In this document: positions 1 to 4,940 of the stretch, in pieces | Layout of the letters: each line of letters starts with the position of its first letter | How positions within the stretch are numbered: position 1 is the first letter of the stretch | Source: JBFHRB01 sp041591915 | Lineage (GTDB): Bacteria; Actinomycetota; Nitriliruptoria; Nitriliruptorales; Nitriliruptoraceae | Direction: 5' to 3' | DNA length: 5,400 nucleotides | Assembly: GCA_041591915.1 (NCBI GenBank) | Contig: JBFHRB010000226.1 | Span: 1 to 5,400, forward strand | Translations under genes and position numbers: made by a program | The notes under the pieces: model-generated | What the model was told of the DNA's origin: nothing | What the model saw: the letters and a program-made list of their open reading frames with translations, nothing else | Database searches by the model: none

Positions 1-496
1 CCTCACCACCTTCCACCTGCCGCGCGTGCGAGCGCTGGCGGCGGCAGAGCCCGACCTCTTCGCCGTGGAGACGATCCCGAGCGCGGCCGAGGCGCGGACG
101 ATCGTCGGTCTCCTCGCGACCGAGACCGACCTCGCCGCCTGGGTGACGCTGACCACCCCGGACGGGCACACGACCGCCGAGGGCGAGCCGCTCGACGAGA
201 TCCTGGCCGAGCTGCAGGAGCACCCCCGCGTCGTGGCCGCGGGGGTGAACTGCTGTCCGCCCGGCGCCGTGCCCCACGCCATCGGCAACGGAGCCACCAT
301 CGCCTACCCCAACCTCGGAGACACGTGGGACGCGACGACGCGAAGATGGCGACGCGACGATGCGTCGGACGCGCCCGCACTCGACGAGGCGCCCGCGTGG
401 CTGCAGGCCGGTGCCTGGCTCCTCGGCGGCTGCTGCGGGACGACACCCCGCGACATCTCACGACTCCGACGCCGACTGAGGAGCGACGAAGCATGA
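1..496 (+). CDS. mmuM: Homocysteine S-methyltransferase, C-terminal part (5' end outside window)
   Basis: This enzyme family transfers a methyl group from S-methylmethionine or a similar donor to homocysteine, giving methionine in the cytoplasm. The reading frame is open from base 2, so the true start lies upstream; about 164 residues of a protein usually near 300 are present. The zinc ligands of the family are visible: a Gly-Val-Asn-Cys motif with its first Cys at 251-253, and the Gly-Gly-Cys-Cys-Gly-Thr-Thr-Pro motif with Cys codons at 431-436. The stretch Tyr-Pro-Asn-Leu-Gly-Asp-x-Trp-Asp and the early Glu-Thr-Ile-Pro-Ser are also typical. The stop overlaps the next gene's start as ATGA, so the two are probably translationally coupled. 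A GTG at 26 is internal to the domain and is not a credible start. The family is clear; the methyl donor is inferred. Confidence 0.9.
   Translation, partial: LTTFHLPRVRALAAAEPDLFAVETIPSAAEARTIVGLLATETDLAAWVTLTTPDGHTTAEGEPLDEILAELQEHPRVVAAGVNCCPPGAVPHAIGNGATIAYPNLGDTWDATTRRWRRDDASDAPALDEAPAWLQAGAWLLGGCCGTTPRDISRLRRRLRSDEA
478..483 (+). promoter_or_regulatory. Ribosome binding site for the aldo/keto reductase
   Basis: GAGGAG lies 9 bases before the ATG at 493, inside the last codons of mmuM. It fixes the reductase start at 493, although the frame is open upstream to 325. Confidence 0.7.
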
Positions 497-1311
497 CGGT
501 CACGGTTCCGCTCAACGATGGCAACGCCATCCCCATCCTCGGCCTCGGCGTGTACCAGGCCCATGGGCGCGAGGCCTACGACGCCGTCCGCCACGCCCTC
601 GACGTCGGCTATCGGCACGTCGACACCGCTGCCATGTACGGCAACGAGGAGCAGGTCGGCGAGGCCGTCCGCGACAGTGGCCTCCCGCGGGAGGAGGTGT
701 TCGTCACGACGAAGGTCTGGAACGACGACCACGGCTACGAGCGCGCGATCCGTGCGTGTGAGGTGAGCCTGAGACGGCTCGCCCTCGACCACATCGACCT
801 GTACCTCGTCCACTGGCCGGTCCCCGGGCTTCGCCTCGACACGTGGCGAGCTCTCGTGGACCTGCGCGCCCGTGGCCTCGTCCGCTCGATCGGCGTCAGC
901 AACTACATGGTGGACCACCTGGACGAGCTGGCCGGTGCCAGCGACGTCGTGCCGGCGGTCAACCAGTTCGAGCTGACGCCGTACAACTTCCAGGCGCGCC
1001 GAGACGTGATCGCCCGGTGCGTCGACGACGGCATCGCGGTCGAGGGCTACTCCCCCGTGACCCGCGGACGACGACTCGGCGACCCCTCGCTGCGCGCCAT
1101 CGCCGACGCGTACGACCGGACCCCCGCGCAGGTGCTGATCCGGTGGCACGTCCAGCACGGGTTCGTCGTTATCCCGAAGTCCACGAACCCCGGGCGGATC
1201 GAGGAGAACGCCGACGTGTTCGACTGGGAGCTTTCGGAGGAGGACCTCGCTCGGCTCGACGGGTTCGACGAGGACCTCGCCGTGAGCTGGGACCCGACCG
1301 GCGCGCCGTGA
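493..1311 (+). CDS. Aldo/keto reductase (2,5-diketo-gluconate reductase-like)
   Basis: This is a 272-residue NADPH-dependent carbonyl reductase with the usual single (beta/alpha)8-barrel length. The catalytic tetrad is complete: Asp44 and Tyr49 in a VDTAAMYGNE context, Lys74 in TTKVW, and His107 in YLVHWP. Further family marks are GVSNY at 134-138, the NQFE strand near 157-160, and the cofactor-phosphate segment IPKS at 237-240 followed by Arg245 and Asn249. Overall layout fits the AKR5-like prokaryotic group (diketogluconate or methylglyoxal reductases); the real substrate cannot be read from sequence. The start at 493 is chosen because of the GAGGAG box and because earlier in-frame codons run through the mmuM zinc-binding end. 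The 4-base overlap with mmuM suggests an operon, but no shared pathway is evident. Confidence 0.92.
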   Translation: MTVTVPLNDGNAIPILGLGVYQAHGREAYDAVRHALDVGYRHVDTAAMYGNEEQVGEAVRDSGLPREEVFVTTKVWNDDHGYERAIRACEVSLRRLALDHIDLYLVHWPVPGLRLDTWRALVDLRARGLVRSIGVSNYMVDHLDELAGASDVVPAVNQFELTPYNFQARRDVIARCVDDGIAVEGYSPVTRGRRLGDPSLRAIADAYDRTPAQVLIRWHVQHGFVVIPKSTNPGRIEENADVFDWELSEEDLARLDGFDEDLAVSWDPTGAP

Positions 1312-1334
1312 ACGGTGTCACCCGCGCCGGCTCC

Positions 1335-1340
1335 TACGCT
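1335..1340 (+). promoter_or_regulatory. Putative -10 box of a leaderless promoter (thioesterase)
   Basis: TACGCT matches TANNNT and ends 8 bases before the ATG at 1349. There is no purine-rich Shine-Dalgarno sequence in the 37-base gap. Transcription would begin at or next to the A of the start codon, the leaderless arrangement common in Actinomycetota. No good -35 box is seen. Confidence 0.5.
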
Positions 1341-1348
1341 GCCGACCC

Positions 1349-1870
1349 ATGACGAGCCTCCCTGCCTTCGACGACGAGACCAACCCGTTCATCGCCGCCT
1401 TCCTGGCGGCGCGTGGCGAGGACACCCAGGTCGGCGATGCGCTGCCGGCCCACACGCCGATGTGCTTCGGCTGTGGCCCGGACAACCATGGATCCATGGG
1501 GCTGCAGGCAACGCTCGGTCCCGACGACTCGGTCGAGGCCGTCCACGTCTTCGACGACCGGTTCATCGGCGCCCCCGGCGTCGCCCACGGCGGCGCCGTG
1601 TCAGCGGTCCTCGACGACCTGTTCGGCTTCGTGATGCTGGCGATCCGCGAACCTGCGGTGACGCGCGACCTCAGCGTCCGCTACCGCCTCCCCGTCCGAC
1701 TGGGCGTCGAGACGCACATGCGCGCCTGGGTGAAGGGACGCGAGTCGCGCGAGATCCACCTCGCGGCCGAGCTGCGCCAGGAGGACCACCTCGTTGCGAC
1801 GGGGCGCGCGGTCTTCATCCAGGTCGACCCCAGGCACCTCTCGGCGCCCGCCCGGAAGTTCTTCAGCTGA
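1349..1870 (+). CDS. PaaI-family hotdog-fold acyl-CoA thioesterase
   Basis: This 173-residue protein is a likely acyl-CoA thioesterase of the single-domain hotdog fold, hydrolysing the thioester bond of a CoA-linked acyl or aryl group in the cytoplasm, usually as a homotetramer. An N-terminal segment carries CFGCG at 39-43 followed by PDNHGSMGLQ, a signature common in PaaI-like proteins. The active-site helix reads GVAHGGAVSAVLDD, with HGG at 80-82 and the probable catalytic acid at Asp89 or Asp90. The last roughly 70 residues have the strand pattern of the fold, ending VATGRAVFIQV. It starts 37 bp after the reductase and precedes an SDR by 38 bp, a pairing compatible with fatty-acid or aromatic-acid metabolism, but the substrate is unknown. 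Confidence 0.85.
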   Translation: MTSLPAFDDETNPFIAAFLAARGEDTQVGDALPAHTPMCFGCGPDNHGSMGLQATLGPDDSVEAVHVFDDRFIGAPGVAHGGAVSAVLDDLFGFVMLAIREPAVTRDLSVRYRLPVRLGVETHMRAWVKGRESREIHLAAELRQEDHLVATGRAVFIQVDPRHLSAPARKFFS

Positions 1871-1895
1871 CGCGACCCGCGGGACCGCTCGGGGC

Positions 1896-1901
1896 TAGCG
1901 T
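1896..1901 (+). promoter_or_regulatory. Putative -10 box of a leaderless promoter (SDR)
   Basis: TAGCGT fits TANNNT and ends 7 bases before the ATG at 1909, again without a Shine-Dalgarno sequence between. Its spacing closely matches the box before the thioesterase at 1335. It supports 1909 as the start over the in-frame ATG at 1927. No -35 box is convincing. Confidence 0.5.
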
Positions 1902-1908
1902 CGCCCGC

Positions 1909-2805
1909 ATGACGAAGACCGCGGACATGACCGGCAAGACCGTCCTCGTGACGGGCGCGAACTCCGGCATCGGCAAGGCGACGGCGACCGAGCTCGCTCG
2001 CGCCGGCGCAAGGGTCGTCGTCGGTGCCCGCAGCGAACAACGAGGCCAGGAAGCGGTCGAGGAGATCAAGCGCGGCGCCGGCAGCGACGAGGTCGAGCTC
2101 CTGCTCATGGACCTCGCAGACCTCGCGTCGGTCCGCTCGGCGGCGGCCGAGGCGCGCGAACGCTTCGACCGTCTCGACGTGCTGGTCAACAACGCCGGGC
2201 TGACGTCCTCCTCACGGGAGATCACTGGCGACGGGTTCGAGCTCATGTTCCAGGTCAACCACGTCGGCCCGTTCCTGTTGACCGAGCTGCTCCTCCCGCT
2301 GCTCAAGGACACGCCGTCGGCACGCATCGTCAACGTCGCATCGCTCGCACACAAGCAGGGCGGTGAGCTCGACCTCGAGAACCTGCAGGGCGAGAAGGGG
2401 CCGTGGGTCGGGCTGAAGCAGTACGCGCGGACCAAGCTCATGAACATCCTGTGGACCATCGAGCTGGCCCGTCGGCTGTCGGGCAGCGGCGTCACCGCGA
2501 ACTGCCTGCACCCCGGCACGGTCCGGACCGGCTGGGGCCTGGCCGGGGATGCCAAGGGACTGCTGCGCATCGGCCTCTGGATCGCGCGCTGGTTCTTCCT
2601 CTCCCCCGAGCGAGGTGCCCGGACATCGGTCTACCTCGCGTCCTCGCCCGACGTCGCGGGCGTCAGCGGGAAGTACTTCGTCAAGCGCCGCGTCCGCCAG
2701 CCGAAGCGCAACGCGCGCGATCGGGTGGCCGCGCGGCACCTGTGGGACCACACCGAGCACCTGCTCGGACTCGCCGACACGACCCCGGCCGCTGACACCG
2801 CCTGA
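1909..2805 (+). CDS. Short-chain dehydrogenase/reductase, retinol-dehydrogenase-like
   Basis: This is a 298-residue NAD(P)-dependent oxidoreductase with a Rossmann fold. The cofactor loop TGANSGIG is at 15-22, NNAG at 94-97, the structural Asn at 117, catalytic Ser145, and the YARTK motif with Tyr172 and Lys176. The 26-residue gap between Ser and Tyr, the segment LxxENLQGE, and the C-terminal SPERGARTSVYLASSPDVAGVSGKYF are typical of the RDH11-14/WW-oxidoreductase-like group and not of FabG-type enzymes. The extra C-terminal tail (about residues 260-298) is basic and then Ala/Thr-rich. The substrate, probably a lipid alcohol or aldehyde, is not deducible. ATG 1927 is an alternative start. The stop lies 14 bp before pdxH, so these two are probably cotranscribed. 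Confidence 0.88.
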   Translation: MTKTADMTGKTVLVTGANSGIGKATATELARAGARVVVGARSEQRGQEAVEEIKRGAGSDEVELLLMDLADLASVRSAAAEARERFDRLDVLVNNAGLTSSSREITGDGFELMFQVNHVGPFLLTELLLPLLKDTPSARIVNVASLAHKQGGELDLENLQGEKGPWVGLKQYARTKLMNILWTIELARRLSGSGVTANCLHPGTVRTGWGLAGDAKGLLRIGLWIARWFFLSPERGARTSVYLASSPDVAGVSGKYFVKRRVRQPKRNARDRVAARHLWDHTEHLLGLADTTPAADTA

Positions 2806-2810
2806 GCGGC

Positions 2811-2814
2811 AGGA
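2811..2814 (+). promoter_or_regulatory. Ribosome binding site for pdxH
   Basis: AGGA, within GGCAGGAA, lies 5 bases before the ATG at 2820 in the 14-base gap after the SDR. It sets the pdxH start and suggests translation from the SDR transcript. Confidence 0.5.
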
Positions 2815-2819
2815 ACACG

Positions 2820-3458
2820 ATGAGTGGCGACTGGATCCGGGACCCGCGCGACACACCCGACGGCCCCACGCTCGATCCGGCGGACTGCGCCGACGACCCG
2901 GCCGACCAGTTCGCTGCGTGGTTCGCCGACGCGCGAACGGCGGCGGCCCAACCGGACGCGATGGTCCTGGCGACCGCCGATGCGTCCGGCCAGCCGTCGG
3001 CGCGCGCCGTCCTGCTGAAGCGCCAGGGCGCTGACGGCCTCGTCTTCTTCACCAACCGCGGCAGCCGCAAGGGCCACGACCTCGCGACCAACCCTGCCGC
3101 CGCCGTGTGCTTCGTCTGGTACGAGCTCCACCGCCAGGTACGTGCCGAAGGGCGCGTCGACCTCCTCCCCGACGCCGACGCCGACGCGTACTGGGCCGAG
3201 AGGTCCCCCCGCTCGCAGGCCGGCAGCGCCGCCTCACCACAGAGCCGCCCCATCCCCGATCGGGCGTCACTCGTCGACGCGGCCGAGGCGTGGCTCCGCG
3301 TTCACCCCGACGGAGGTCCGAGGCCGACGGACAACGTCCTGTACGTGCTGACACCCCACCGCTGGGAGTTCTGGCAGGGACGTCCCGATCGGCTACACGA
3401 CCGCGTCGAGTACGAGCTCGGGCCCGGCGGCTGGGAGCGTCGTCGGCTAGCTCCCTGA
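2820..3458 (+). CDS. pdxH: Pyridoxamine 5'-phosphate oxidase family protein
   Basis: Family members use FMN to oxidise pyridoxamine- or pyridoxine-phosphate to pyridoxal phosphate, the last step of the salvage route, as cytoplasmic homodimers. The 212 residues match the usual length. Visible family motifs in order: PSARAVLLK at 59-67, FFTN at 76-79, SRKG at 82-85, the QVR of the FMN pocket at 106-108, SPQS at 139-142, EFWQGRPDRLHDR at 183-195 with the substrate-contacting Arg191 and His193, and the terminal GWERRRLAP. One oddity: the Trp-Gly-Gly-Tyr block normally found shortly before EFWQG is replaced by TDNVLYVL at 170-177. Tyr is likewise replaced by Arg80 after FFTN. This may be a divergent true PdxH or a PhzG-like relative acting on another substrate. 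Its 3' end overlaps the convergent SDR gene by 12 bp. Confidence 0.85.
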   Translation: MSGDWIRDPRDTPDGPTLDPADCADDPADQFAAWFADARTAAAQPDAMVLATADASGQPSARAVLLKRQGADGLVFFTNRGSRKGHDLATNPAAAVCFVWYELHRQVRAEGRVDLLPDADADAYWAERSPRSQAGSAASPQSRPIPDRASLVDAAEAWLRVHPDGGPRPTDNVLYVLTPHRWEFWQGRPDRLHDRVEYELGPGGWERRRLAP

Positions 3459-4268
3459 CGCAGCAGCCAGCTCCTCGGGCGTGATGTCCGGGAGGTTCAG
3501 GTCGAGGTTGGGGTACTCGATCCCACCGTCGACCTCGAAGACCTTGCCGGTCACCCACGAGCCGGCCGGCGACGCGAGGTAGAGGGCAGCCGCCGCGATG
3601 TCCTCGGGCTCGCCCAGCCGCTTGAGCGGTGTCTTGTCGACGAGCTGGGTCATGATCTCCTCGTTGGTCGAGACGATCTCGAGCGCGGAGGTCATCACCG
3701 AGCCGACCGAGAGGGCGTTGACGCGGACGCGGGGCGACACGTCCGCGGCCATGAGCCGCGTCATGTGGGCCATGGCCGCCTTGGCGGTGCCGTATGCCAG
3801 GTAGCCGCGCTCGCGCAACCGCCCCATGACCGAGGAGATGTTGATGATCGCCCCGCCGTCGCCCGCGAGCATCAACGGCAGCGCGGCCTTGCTGAGGGCG
3901 AATGCGGTCGTGACGTTGAAGTGGAAGGCCTCCTCGAGGAAGTCCTCGCTCGTGTGGGCCAGGGGCATCGGGAGCGTCCCGCCGACGTTGTTGACGACGA
4001 CGTCGAGGCGCCCGAACGCCTCGCGCGCCGCCTCGACGAGGCCCGGCAGCGTGGCCGTGTCGCTGAGGTCTGCAGGCACGACGACCGCCCGTCGCCCGAC
4101 CGCCTCGATCTCCTTCGCGACCTCCAGGAGCTGTTCCTCCGTGCGGGAGGCGATCACGACGTCAGCGCCGGCCTCGGCGAAGGCGACGGCGCAGGCGCGG
4201 CCGATCCCGCGTCCGGCGCCGGTCACGACGGCGGTGCGGTCGGTCAGTCGGAATCGATCGAGGATCAT
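3447..4268 (-). CDS. Classical short-chain dehydrogenase/reductase
   Basis: This 273-residue NAD(P)-dependent oxidoreductase has TGAGRGIG at 16-23, an NNVGG variant of the NNAG motif at 93-97, Asn118, catalytic Ser146, and YGTAK with Tyr159 and Lys163. The C-terminal substrate/tetramer region ends in PEDIAAAALYLASPAGSW followed by VTGKVFEVDGG, as in FabG-like SDRs. The opening MILDRFRL and the ending with PNLDLNLPDI resemble, from memory, a mycobacterial SDR group (Rv0927c type); this would need a search. The start at 4268 is chosen because a GGAG box (complement of 4278-4281) sits 9 bases upstream and the domain begins at once. An in-frame codon at 4424 would add 52 residues without any domain and overlap the thioredoxin gene. 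It follows the thioredoxin by 91 bp on the same strand. The substrate is unknown. Confidence 0.9.
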   Translation of the reverse strand: MILDRFRLTDRTAVVTGAGRGIGRACAVAFAEAGADVVIASRTEEQLLEVAKEIEAVGRRAVVVPADLSDTATLPGLVEAAREAFGRLDVVVNNVGGTLPMPLAHTSEDFLEEAFHFNVTTAFALSKAALPLMLAGDGGAIINISSVMGRLRERGYLAYGTAKAAMAHMTRLMAADVSPRVRVNALSVGSVMTSALEIVSTNEEIMTQLVDKTPLKRLGEPEDIAAAALYLASPAGSWVTGKVFEVDGGIEYPNLDLNLPDITPEELAAASGS

Positions 4269-4359
4269 GGACGTCGGCTCCAGGAGCGTGGCTGGTCGCC
4301 GACGGTCTAGCAGGTGGCCCGCCGCGCCCTCGAAACGGGTCGGTGCTGGCCCACGCCGG

Positions 4360-4704
4360 CTACGCCTCGACGCGCAGGGCGTTGAGGAGCGTGCGCTTGT
4401 CCACGAGGCCGTGGAACCGGCCACGGGGCTTGCCGTCGCGGTAGACGAGGATGGTCGGCACCGACCGGATACCCATCCGCTTGGCGATGTCCTCGTTCGC
4501 GTCGATGTCGACGGTCGTGATCACGGCGCGTCCGTCGAGCTCGCGGTGCAGCTCCTTCACCAGCCCGTTCATCTGCCGGCACGGCGCGCACCACGTCGCG
4601 TAGAAGTCGATCAGGACCGGCTTCTCGGGATCGGTGACGACCGCGTCGTACTCGTCCAGGGACGTGATCGGCAGCATCGGGCTTCGGCGGCGGAAGAGGC
4701 CCAC
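4360..4704 (-). CDS. Thioredoxin (WCAPC active site)
   Basis: This 114-residue single-domain thioredoxin is a cytoplasmic disulfide reductase or exchange protein. The active site WCAPC is at 38-42, preceded by the buried Asp33 of the FDFYATW-like strand. The cis-proline loop is SVPT at 81-84, followed by the edge strand ILVYRDGKPRGRFHGLVDK. Alanine replaces the usual glycine of WCGPC, a natural variant that may shift redox potential. There is no signal peptide or membrane segment. The GTG start at 4704 gives a short basic leader, MGLFRRRSP; ATG at 4677 begins MLPITS directly at the fold. Neither has a strong ribosome binding site (GAG lies 8 bases before the GTG), so the start is unsure. It heads the minus-strand pair with the SDR and faces the acidic-protein gene across a shared control region. 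Confidence 0.9.
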   Translation of the reverse strand: MGLFRRRSPMLPITSLDEYDAVVTDPEKPVLIDFYATWCAPCRQMNGLVKELHRELDGRAVITTVDIDANEDIAKRMGIRSVPTILVYRDGKPRGRFHGLVDKRTLLNALRVEA

Positions 4705-4729
4705 GTGCGTTTCTCGATGGTCGTCGCTC

Positions 4730-4742
4730 TCACGGACCGTGA
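4730..4742. repeat. 13-bp palindrome in the thioredoxin leader
   Basis: TCACGGACCGTGA is a perfect inverted repeat with 6-bp arms around one base. CCGTGA occurs again at 4749-4754, 12 bp further on. It lies 26 bp upstream of the thioredoxin GTG, so it could be a dimeric regulator site or a small leader hairpin; chance is also possible at this length. Confidence 0.4.
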
Positions 4743-4774
4743 TCCAGCCCGTGACTCTCCGTAGAGCCTACCCC

Positions 4775-4811
4775 CAACAGTGTGCGTTCGTTCGACAACA
4801 GTGAGCGTTCG
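4775..4811. repeat. 16-bp direct repeat with 21-bp period, possible operator
   Basis: Two copies of CAACAGTGWGCGTTCG occur at 4775-4790 and 4796-4811, differing only at the ninth base (T or A) and separated by TTCGA. The 21-bp period is two helical turns, so both copies would face the same side of the DNA. They lie just upstream of the TTGACA at 4829 and next to the presumed thioredoxin promoter, which is where an operator controlling one or both genes would be expected. No match to a known regulator box is claimed. Confidence 0.6.
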
Positions 4812-4828
4812 ATGCGCACAGGGGGGGG

Positions 4829-4834
4829 TTGACA
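4829..4834 (+). promoter_or_regulatory. TTGACA, possible -35 box for the acidic-protein gene
   Basis: This is a perfect sigma-70-type -35 hexamer directly after eight G residues. The best-placed partner 16 bases on is GGTTCT at 4851-4856, a poor -10 box. A start near 4863 would place the whole set of pairing arms inside the transcript. A second TTGACA at 4861 has no usable -10 box. Confidence 0.4.
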
Positions 4835-4862
4835 CCTAGTCCCCATCACTGGTTCTGGCGTT

Positions 4863-4937
4863 GACACTCTCAGGCCCTCAACAGAGAGGTGTCGATACCC
4901 CTCTCGGCCACAGAAACGGCCAGATCCGAGGGGCATC
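4863..4937 (+). promoter_or_regulatory. Structured leader with mutually exclusive stems, RBS sequestration
   Basis: Four arms can pair in competing ways. Arm A (GACACTCTC, 4863-4871) can pair with arm B (GAGAGGTGTC, 4884-4893) with one bulge. The 5' part of B (GAGAGG, 4884-4889) can instead pair with CCTCTC at 4900-4905. Arm C (GATACCCCTC, 4894-4903) can pair with GAGGGGCATC at 4928-4937 at 9 of 10 positions, hiding the Shine-Dalgarno sequence. Between them GGCC at 4906-4909 pairs with GGCC at 4918-4921 around an 8-base loop. An A:B stem would leave C free to block translation, while a B:C stem would free the ribosome binding site. I recognise no known riboswitch consensus. The pairing is directly visible; the switching role is inferred. 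Confidence 0.5.
4928..4933 (+). promoter_or_regulatory. Ribosome binding site of the acidic repeat protein
   Basis: GAGGGG ends 7 bases before the ATG at 4941 and is the strongest-placed Shine-Dalgarno in this region. It decides the start and is also the strand fully complementary to CCCCTC at 4898-4903. Confidence 0.7.
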
Positions 4938-4940
4938 AAG

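Larger units (their letters stand above)
4705..4940. other. Divergent intergenic control region
   Basis: These 236 bp lie between the thioredoxin start and the acidic-protein start and must hold the promoters of both. They are less GC-rich than the genes around them. From left to right they contain a 13-bp palindrome (4730-4742), a TAGGCT on the minus strand (4765-4770) that could be a -10 box for the thioredoxin, a 16-bp direct repeat (4775-4811), a run of eight G (4821-4828), two TTGACA boxes (4829 and 4861) and a set of pairing arms ending at the ribosome binding site. No small ORF here is convincing. Confidence 0.75.

Noticed and set aside
325..492. Upstream in-frame extension of the aldo/keto reductase
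   Set aside because: It would add 56 Arg/Thr-rich residues that overlap the zinc-binding end of mmuM; the domain and ribosome binding site both point to 493.
304..1158. 284-codon open frame on the minus strand
   Set aside because: It lies opposite the complete aldo/keto reductase and the mmuM end. It is a by-product of GC-rich codon use, with no recognisable domain.
2212..2856. 214-codon minus-strand open frame opposite the first SDR
   Set aside because: It is a shadow of a gene with a full set of SDR motifs; its composition is Arg/Val/Glu-rich without any domain.
4269..4424. 52-residue N-terminal extension of the second SDR
   Set aside because: It would overlap the thioredoxin 3' end, has no domain content, and the ATG at 4268 has a well-placed GGAG.
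3826..4764. 312-codon plus-strand open frame
   Set aside because: It is antisense to both the second SDR and the thioredoxin, which have intact catalytic motifs.
4783..4813. Actinobacterial LexA (SOS) box
   Set aside because: CGTTCG and TTCGA pieces occur, but not the inverted TCGAAC-N4-GTTCGA arrangement; the repeats here are direct.
4861..4866. Second TTGACA as a simple -35 box
   Set aside because: At 16-19 bp spacing the candidate -10 hexamers are AG/GAG-rich; GATACC lies too far, at 27 bp. It is better explained as part of the leader pairing arms.
4863..4937. Known riboswitch class (c-di-GMP, c-di-AMP ydaO, SAM)
   Set aside because: Conserved core sequences of these classes as I know them are not visible here, so no name is given.
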